From Ilex aquifolium (lineage: Eukaryota > Streptophyta > Magnoliopsida > Aquifoliales > Aquifoliaceae), in contig OX637407.1 of assembly GCA_951799425.1 (NCBI GenBank), positions 22,512,981 to 22,576,980 of the forward strand: 64,000 nucleotides of DNA, read 5' to 3'. The notes below the pieces were generated by a model that ran no database searches, was not told where the DNA came from, and worked only from the letters and a program-made list of their open reading frames with translations. Positions within the stretch are counted from its first letter, which is position 1. The number at the start of each line of letters is the position of its first letter. Of the stretch, positions 57,311-64,000 are shown in pieces. The translations under genes and the position numbers were made by a program.

Positions 57311-58554
57311 GGCTTGGCTCACAAAATTACAACTAGGCATGGACAATATGATTTAGTTTCAATGTTTTAGTGGTTTTGGGATCGGACGGGATCAAACAAT
57401 AAATTAAGTACAATTTTGAAGTTAAGATCTTACAAATGAATAAATTGATTGAAGTCTTAAAGAGAGAGCTAGAGAATGACAAAAAGCACAATCAAGGTGG
57501 GAAGGAAATAAAAAGTTGGAGAGATGCGGTGAGAGTGGAGAAAAAGAGAGTGAAAGAAATTTGAGAGAAATCATTACTTTTAAAGCTAAAAGTCATTAGT
57601 TTTAGGTTTTTTTTTAAAAGGCTTTGTTATATTTTTGGATTTTCTATAAGGTTTTACATAGACTTGTAAAAATATTATTACATTTTAGGACTTTTTATAA
57701 GGTTTTACATACACTTGTGAAATACATTGGGCCTTTAACTTGGTCCATTCAAAAGGGCGTCAGAACATTAAGGTGAACTAAGTGTTAAAAATTAAATTGA
57801 AGTTCTAGGCAACTATTTTAATGCTCGGGTCCTACAGTCGGCCCTGTTGTGCCTCCTCCTATTTAAATGATCAAAGTATCTACGCATTTTGCAACAATCG
57901 TAATCTCTACTCGTCCCTCACTGTCGAGTTTTCGTCCATGAAATCGATTAGTTGAGAAAAAAATTAATTATTGGATGACACGCAAAGATTAAAGGTAATA
58001 TATTTGTTACTTCATATTTTATGCATTTTTTTTAATTTGTCAAAAACTCTGTGTGGACCATTATAAGGTATTATTATAGTAAAGATATTCAATGTTATAA
58101 TGTAGTTTTACAAAATATATTTTTTTTGGTAATTTAGGCATCTAATAAAACAGAAGAGATGCCCATCTTCTACATGAAGCCAAGATTTCTTTCTTTCTTT
58201 TAAGTTAGATCTAAATTATGGAGTCTGTTTGTCCTAGTGCCTTATGTGTGTTAAAGAATCAATAAACAATTCGGATATATGTGTTTATGATCATAAACTA
58301 GAATTATAATAATAAGTATAAAAAATAAAGAGAATATGTTTCCTGTAAAATATTGTCTAAATTTCCAATTAACTTAAAAGTATTCATTCACTTTCAATAT
58401 TTTTATATCAGTACTTCGTATGTAACTGTTATTTGTGCTTTTGCATTAGGACTTTGGTCTAAGCCTGTAAGTCCTTAATGCCCAAACCCTTTTCTCGTTT
58501 GGGGAGGCAAACATCGTGCCATGCTATCTTAGCTCCCATAGATTTGACTTCTTC
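57311..58554. other. Intergenic, no gene seen
   Basis: AT-rich. A short direct duplication (GGCTTTGTTATATTTTTGG / …TTTTATAAGGTTTTACATA) occurs around 57620-57710. Near 57833 CAGTCGGCCCTG resembles a hAT-type tip like the one at 14570, without a partner. Confidence 0.45.
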
Positions 58555-58772
58555 TTTTTTTTTTTTGTTCAACGGTCAGATATGTTCAAGTCAGTTTACG
58601 AGTATTTCGATTAATTTTCTCTTTGGTCCAGTCAAAGACATGTTATTCATGCCGGGACTAAGGTATTCATGAGAGATAAGTCTCTTATGTTCTGACTTCA
58701 ATGAATTGACAAGATTAAAATTCAGAACGTCTGGGTTATAACTCGTCCATATTACCACTTGAACTACTCGTT
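58555..58772 (-). repeat. Au-like SINE, near full length (minus strand)
   Basis: The minus strand reads TAGTTCAAGTGGTAATATGG (box A region), a degenerate box B, ATGAATACCTTAGTCCCGGC, GACATGTCTTTGACTGG-like sequence (…AACATGTCTTTGACTGG), ATTAATCGAAATACTCGTAA and ends in an A-run (plus-strand T-run at 58555-58568). Best-preserved copy in the window. Confidence 0.7.
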
Positions 58773-60867
58773 AGGGTTATAGATTTGAGTTCAGCCTTTA
58801 ACCACAAAAAATATTCTTGAGAATCTTCATTCTTTACCCAAACATTTACTCAAATTTAAATTTAAGTAAAAACAGGCTCAAAATAACCTACAATCCTTTA
58901 CTCAAACTCATACCAAATAAAATAAAACTCAAATTTTTACTCAAATATGTTTTTGTCATATTTCACCTTCCTTTAAATTTAAATTTATCCAACTTTAAAT
59001 TTGATTTTATCTTTTTTAAAATTTGAATTTGTTCATTAGAATGTCTTGTATTAAATCAAACTTTTTGCTCAAAATACTAACTCAAATTTGAGTCAACGTC
59101 GGAAATGGTAATCTTGCACTTCAAACTTCAGTGGACTGCACTCCGTTCTAATTTCTTATTCGCTTCAGTTACACCGGTGTCGTTTTATGACACGCCTAAC
59201 AGAGTGTTGTAATACCCTCAAGGGGATGTTTGGGCTTAAGAGTACACCACCACCTTCCCGGGTTTATAGTACCAATAGTGTTTGGAACTGAAGATTGGAA
59301 CTTATAGTACCAACAGTGTTTACCTACCAAATGCAGAGCTTCAGCTACCACCTTCCAGGGTTTGTTACAGAATCAATATGGTAAATGAATAGTGATTGGA
59401 GGCAGTGACGCCACCAAGAACGGGCTATGGGGGCCATGCCCACCCTCACTTTTTAAAAAACAACAATAACCCCCTTTAGGTTTTTTAAATATCAAACATT
59501 CCCCTCTAGGTTTTTTAAATATACAATACATTCCCCTTTGTGTTTTCAAGAAGTCTTATACGTGCTATTTGAGTGTATTTAAAAAGCTAACCGCTTTGAT
59601 TAAATGTGTGTTTATGTAGTTTTCAAATTTTGATTGGTTACCTATAAACAATTAGTTTACAGGCTGACAATAAAGAATTTAATCTCTAATCACATAGATG
59701 AAAGTTGCTCTTATAGAGGAAAAAACTTGTTTGGATGAATTTGATGGTGAACAAAGACAAAAATAACAAGTGACATCATTGCAAACGTTATAAATTTGAC
59801 TTATATTATTTTTACTATGACATTGTTGCAAATTATTATTTTCAATCACAATATTTTTATAATCATTATATCATATTATACATGTGACAATAAGTAAACG
59901 ATGACATTGCCATAAACTAATTTTTATAATGGTAAGTAAGAACTTTAAATTCCAAATTAATATTTACAATGGTAGTGTATGAAAGATGCAATTAAAAATT
60001 AGTCACTAGCAATAACTTGTTGAATAATCTCATTGAATAAATTTTTTGACCGTGTCATTCTTTGATCCTCTCAAGATAAAATTCTAGTCCCGTCCCTTAT
60101 TGGAGGCTCTACGACCTTAGGGTATATCACTGTCGCAAGTATCCTAAATTTTTATTTGAATTATTTATAATGATTGACCGTATAAATAATAATAGAAAAT
60201 ATTTATATGGGCTAATTTTTTAATAGATAAAAGAATTGAGATATAATACTCAAATTTTACAGTACCAACATCCAAGCTTTTGTCTGTTAACTCGCCTCTA
60301 ACTCTGAGCTCGATCCCAAAGTTAACCCACCACTTTATGATTAGTGTCTTAAGTTGATGTAAAACAGATTACATCAACTGACAACCATTTATCAGTTATT
60401 GTATGCATATATTTTCAGCTATATATGATGCCTTTTTATTATGGTAGTAAACTAGTAATGACTTGCTTCAGTGGTAGTTAAGTTATTGTACTGTTGAGCA
60501 CAACCTTGTAAATTCAACTTGACATTTTACATTTACATGTAGGACGTAGTCAACCTTACCTAACTAATGGGTCATCAAGTCGATACGAAATTGATAGGGG
60601 AAAAAAACTATGAATAAAAATGTTACATTAAACAAAGTTATTCCATAAATCAAGTTGTTCTTTTTAGTGAATTAATTGATATGAATATGACTATACTTTA
60701 TGATAATAAACTATTAATGGGGTTAAATTTATTTTATCACAATGAATTTAGACCTGAACATGACCCTTTCTTTTTTCTTGTGTAAATAACTAACCTGAAC
60801 ATGACATAAAACAGTAGATTATTACCAACACAATCTATGCAGATCCAAGACCAGACATACTACCTAA

Positions 60868-60900
<33 letters not shown>

Positions 60901-61171
60901 TGGTACACTATTCTTTATGTTACATCCATGCAGCTGTCCCTTCCTGCATCCTTTTGAAAAATAGAAGAAAACTTGCTCCCAAGAGAATTCAACACGTAAC
61001 TCCCCTCCAAGACCAGATATACAACCTTCTCTCTCTCTCTCTCTCGTATTACCATTTAGGCAATTTTCTCTTTCCACCTAAATTTTGGAAAATAGAGAAA
61101 AAGTAGCTCCAAGGAAAATTTTATAGCCAACACCCCCTCCTTGTTCTCATTCACTAAACAATGTGCAAGGC
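58773..61171. other. Intergenic, no gene seen
   Basis: Two or three tandem units of about 35 bp (CCCCTTTAGGTTTTTTAAAT) lie near 59465-59545. A small duplication (TAGTACCAATAGTGTTT / TAGTACCAACAGTGTTT) lies near 59265-59320. (CT)n runs are at 60866-60886 and 61026-61044. The frames at 60.8-61.1 kb sit on these runs and are not genes. Confidence 0.5.
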
Positions 61172-62115
61172 CTGTTAGGGACTTTGATGTGAACTGATGA
61201 GTCCTCGGAAATTAATCCCTCCGGCCCAAGTGGATCTTGTGTTTTTGGGTTTGTTTTTACGAAATTGGTTCTCTAAGGAGATTGCTGTTAAACTATGGCA
61301 GGCAACTGATATAAGTGGTTCACCCTAGCCGAAGAGCTTGGGTTACGTCCACTGTAATGGAGGCTCTTGCTCCTTGACTGTGTATATTGAATCTGGCTGA
61401 CTACCAGGAAATTATAGGCGCAAGGCCATATACAGTGTTTTCCGTTTGTCTGGTCTAGGGTACTGGGGAGGAAAGCCTGGAACTGGATGCCTCCCTCTCT
61501 TCTACTGTTCTATTTATATCCCCCCTTTTCTTAGGGTTTCTTTTTCTTCCTCTCTTTGATCTTGTGGGGACCGTTCGTCCTTTTCCTGCAAGCCATTCTG
61601 ACCGCCGGCGATGCTGTGCCCACGACTGCCAGTGTTCGTTCGGCTCCACCTCTCTCTGTTTTTTGCAGGGAGTAACTCTGAGAAATCAGAGCCGGTTTCC
61701 TTTGTCCTTGGAGCACGTGGCATAACAGGCTTTAACTCGGGTCGTGGGCTAAGAGACGAATACGGGCCGGTTGGGACCATTCCTTCTTGGGCTTTGGAGC
61801 TTTCACCCAACATTTTCCGGAGGTCTTTGGGCTTGGTCCTAAGGGCGGCCCAGGCCCAAAAACCTATCCTCATCAGTTGCCCCCCAGCCCCTGGTCACGA
61901 GAATGACGTCTTCTCTGACCTGGGGATAGAGAGTGTCTTTTCCGAATTCTTCATAGACATCATACGTGGCAGAATGCGTGGTCAGGAAGCTTTGCGTTGG
62001 TTCGGCGTGCTTCGGTATTTGCCGGCTGTGATGGGATGGTTTTTACACGTGTCATCATCGGGTGAACCCGACGGTACGGTTCCTGAGGCGAGCCCTGTAG
62101 TTTAGCTTTTCAGGG
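61172..62115 (-). mobile_element. Gypsy LTR (minus strand), far end not resolved
   Basis: On the minus strand a TATA box GGATATAAATAG (near 61511-61522) is followed by the R/U5 phrase TCCATTACAGTGGACGTAAC … GGGTGAACCAC, characteristic of plant Gypsy LTRs. It ends in CTAACA (plus TGTTAG at 61169-61174). U3 lies to the right up to about 62.1 kb. It is homologous to the relic at 45900-46640. Because the internal region lies on the right, this would be the 3' LTR of a minus-strand element. The frames inside it are not genes. Confidence 0.55.
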
Positions 62116-62129
62116 CATTGAATGTTTCG

Positions 62130-62137
62130 TATAAAAG
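62130..62137 (+). promoter_or_regulatory. TATA box for the PF04195-like gene
   Basis: TATAAAAG with GC-rich flanks, followed by a pyrimidine-rich leader and the gene's first ATG at 62561. It points away from the LTR's own minus-strand TATA box about 610 bp to the left, a divergent pair. Confidence 0.55.
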
Positions 62138-62560
62138 CGGGGAAGTCCCCTCGCCTCTGTCATTCTTGCGCTTTTTGAATTTCCTTACGTTTCTCTCTCT
62201 TCCATTGGCTCTCGAGGTGCTTCGCTTCAGACTTTCAGGCGATTCTTAGGGTTTCTGCGTTCTCGGTTATTTTCTGCATCTAGCACCTTAACTAGGTACG
62301 TCTTCCCCCTTTCTTTATTCTTGCTCAATCTGGATCCCTTCAACCCTCCATGGTGGGGTTTTGGGTTTCGTTTCTTGATATGGAGGTTTAGCTACTTCAG
62401 GAACCACTCCGACGACCTTTCTCCTCTTACATGTTTCGTGGACCATCCTACTTTGCTTAGGGTATCCTTCCTTCGAGGTTGGTGTTTGAGACCGCTATTT
62501 TTGACGGACTGTGCTTTACACTTTCCTTCCCTCCACTCCGGTTTACGGCCCGAACCTTTG

Positions 62561-64000
62561 ATGGGGAAGCGGGTCGTTTCCTCCTCAGAATCGGATTCCG
62601 AGGATCGAGAAGTTGAGGAGGTTGAGGTAGGTACTCCAGGTTCTCAGAGCGGTAGTTCTGTTGATAGGGCCGCGTCGGGATCCGCTCACGGAGTTTCTGC
62701 CTCTGGGTCCGCCCTTGTAGAAGAAGCTCATCCTCTTTCCTCGCTTCCTCCAGATTCTTTTGTTGCGTCGGAGACTAAAGAGTCAAAACCAGTTCCTTCC
62801 CCTATTCCTAGGAAAAGAGCTCGTCGGGACCAAGCCGACGTGGCCTGTTGTGCCGCATCGACTCCCAGTTGTCTCAGCGATGAGGACTTAGACGAACTGA
62901 GGCGGGAGTATTGTTTCCCTGACTCCGTCCTCTTACATTCTCCTGAAAAGCAAGAGAGGTGCAATTCCTCTATTCCTGGCCTGGTTTGCTTTTACGAATC
63001 CGCCTTCCGAGCTGGTTTGCGGTTTCCTGTTCATCCTTTTATCCGGATTGTTCTTTCTTTTTACAACATATACCCTGCCCGGCTATCTCCAAATGGATGG
63101 GGTCTTCTGATCGGACTTCTCGTTCATTGGTTGAAGAGTGGGAACGACTCTCAGCCCTCCATTAATGAATTTGCCTCCCTTTTTCAACTCAAGTCATCCC
63201 CTTCCGCGGGTTTTCTTTATTTTTCGAAAAGGGTTAAAGCGAAGAATTTGATCACCGGGCTTCCTTCTTCCAACAAAGGGTGGAAACCCAAGTTTTTCTT
63301 TGTTAGGGGTGATTCCTGGGAGCTTTCCGGGAAACCAGGGGACGTTCCTCTCATTCCCAAGTCTTGGGGGGCCCCAAGGAACATAAGTAAGGCCTTTTAA
63401 TTTTAGCTACGTCTTCTACTTTCCCTGCACTTCTGTTACTGACTTTATTTCTAATTTGCAGATTACCGTCCTGTCCTTGGGGTCGAGGAAGCGGCGAGGG
63501 TTGCTAGAGCCGAGGATTTTGGGTTGCAGCCTTTCTTCGATTTGGTGACGGACGAAAATCTAGCTCTCTACGAGCTTGGGCCTCCAGTTGAGCAATCCTC
63601 AGTACCTTCATCACCCCCTGCTCCCCCAACTGCCCCTATGAAGAAAGATTTGGTAATGGCGGTATTCACTAATGCCGAGAAGTCGAGGAAGAAAAGGAAG
63701 GTGGTGACGGGTTCCCATCTGTTACCTACTGGTGCGTCGGTTCCTGACCTCCCACCTACTACTTCTGAGCAGGAGGGAGAAGTCCGCCTTCCCCGCGAGG
63801 ATGCGCCTCTCCCCTTGCTCCCCGTTGAAGCTCCTAGGGGCGAATCATTGACCGGGGGAACTTCGGAGAAACAACGCGAGGCTTCGGGAACTCTCTCTCG
63901 CTCCGTCCCTCAGGAGGGTGGGAAAACGGGCCTCGCTCGATCCCCGCCTAGGGATAAAGGGGATGGTTTTCTGCGTGATCCCGAGGTTGCAGTTGCTGCG
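62561..64000 (+). CDS. 'Putative gypsy type transposon' domain protein (PF04195-like), partial at window end
   Basis: Exon 1 is 62561-63386 and exon 2 starts at 63462, with a 75-bp intron (donor ATAA|GTAAGG, CTGAC branch-like site, acceptor TTTGCAG). The frame is open to the window edge, at least 455 residues. The start chosen is the ATG of MGKRVVSSSESDSED; the frame is open further upstream but without protein character. An acidic/Ser-rich N terminus is followed by the domain core: LVCFYESAFRAGLRFPVHPF, then LSPNGWGLLIGLLVHWL, then a KGWKPKFFFVRGDSWE segment. This order is typical of the plant family Pfam calls PF04195. A Pro/Ser-rich, charged second part follows. The protein's function is unknown; it is usually found in Gypsy-like repeats and may be an accessory ORF of such an element. 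It lies beside a minus-strand Gypsy LTR and has its own TATA box at 62130. GC is higher than in the surrounding DNA. Confidence 0.78.

Noticed and set aside
61455-62105. Frames of 61-164 residues on both strands
   Set aside because: They lie within the Gypsy LTR and have no domain; the homologous relic at 45.9-46.6 kb does not keep them open.

Overview
This window looks like nuclear DNA of a eudicot plant. It is AT-rich and poor in genes. It contains GT-AG introns in a J-domain gene, hydroxyproline-rich cell-wall protein genes, tRNA-derived SINEs of the Au type, Helitrons, hAT-, Mutator- and Stowaway-type elements, and Copia and Gypsy LTR retroelements. No bacterial, organellar or viral genome features were seen.

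Only a few host genes can be supported. A five-exon J-domain (DnaJ-like) co-chaperone gene lies on the minus strand at 38573-40755, with a TATA box upstream and a 73-bp tandem repeat of putative regulatory sites further up. Two small, secreted, proline-rich glycoprotein genes (minus strand, 31405-31809 and 34790-35176) are the products of a tandem duplication of about 2.3 kb (30722-33041 and 34094-36413). A decayed gene of unknown family lies near 56.6-57.3 kb on the minus strand. A possible untranslated first exon with a TATA box lies at 54.4-54.5 kb.

The rest is layered mobile DNA. A non-autonomous Mutator-like family (3607-4999, 13489-14405, 33043-34084, 48083-50113 and a truncated copy at 30329-30721) shares tip sequences and has 9-bp target duplications. 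Four Helitron copies (near 3885-4455, 14646-15370, 15371-16021, 27297-28277) end in a hairpin plus CTAG and carry a variable triplet-repeat cassette. Two of them sit head to tail with no spacer inside a hAT-type element (14570-16808). A Gypsy solo LTR (48304-49262) sits inside the fourth Mutator-like copy, and a Stowaway element sits inside the fourth Helitron.

A very young Copia element (18075-23361; 537-bp LTRs differing at one site; AAGCT target duplication) has inserted into an older relic. That relic has a plus-strand coiled-coil ORF next to a minus-strand Gypsy gag fossil. The right edge (61.2-64.0 kb) shows a matching arrangement: a minus-strand Gypsy LTR followed by a plus-strand gene with the 'putative gypsy type transposon' domain (PF04195-like), its own TATA box and a 75-bp intron. 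The gene runs off the window. Together these suggest a Gypsy lineage with an antisense accessory ORF beside its 3' LTR.

No system without precedent was found. The best leads are the zero-spacer Helitron tandem, the Mutator-like family and its re-use of the same 9-bp target, the divergently transcribed Gypsy accessory gene, and an snRNA-type USE/TATA promoter inside a hAT element.
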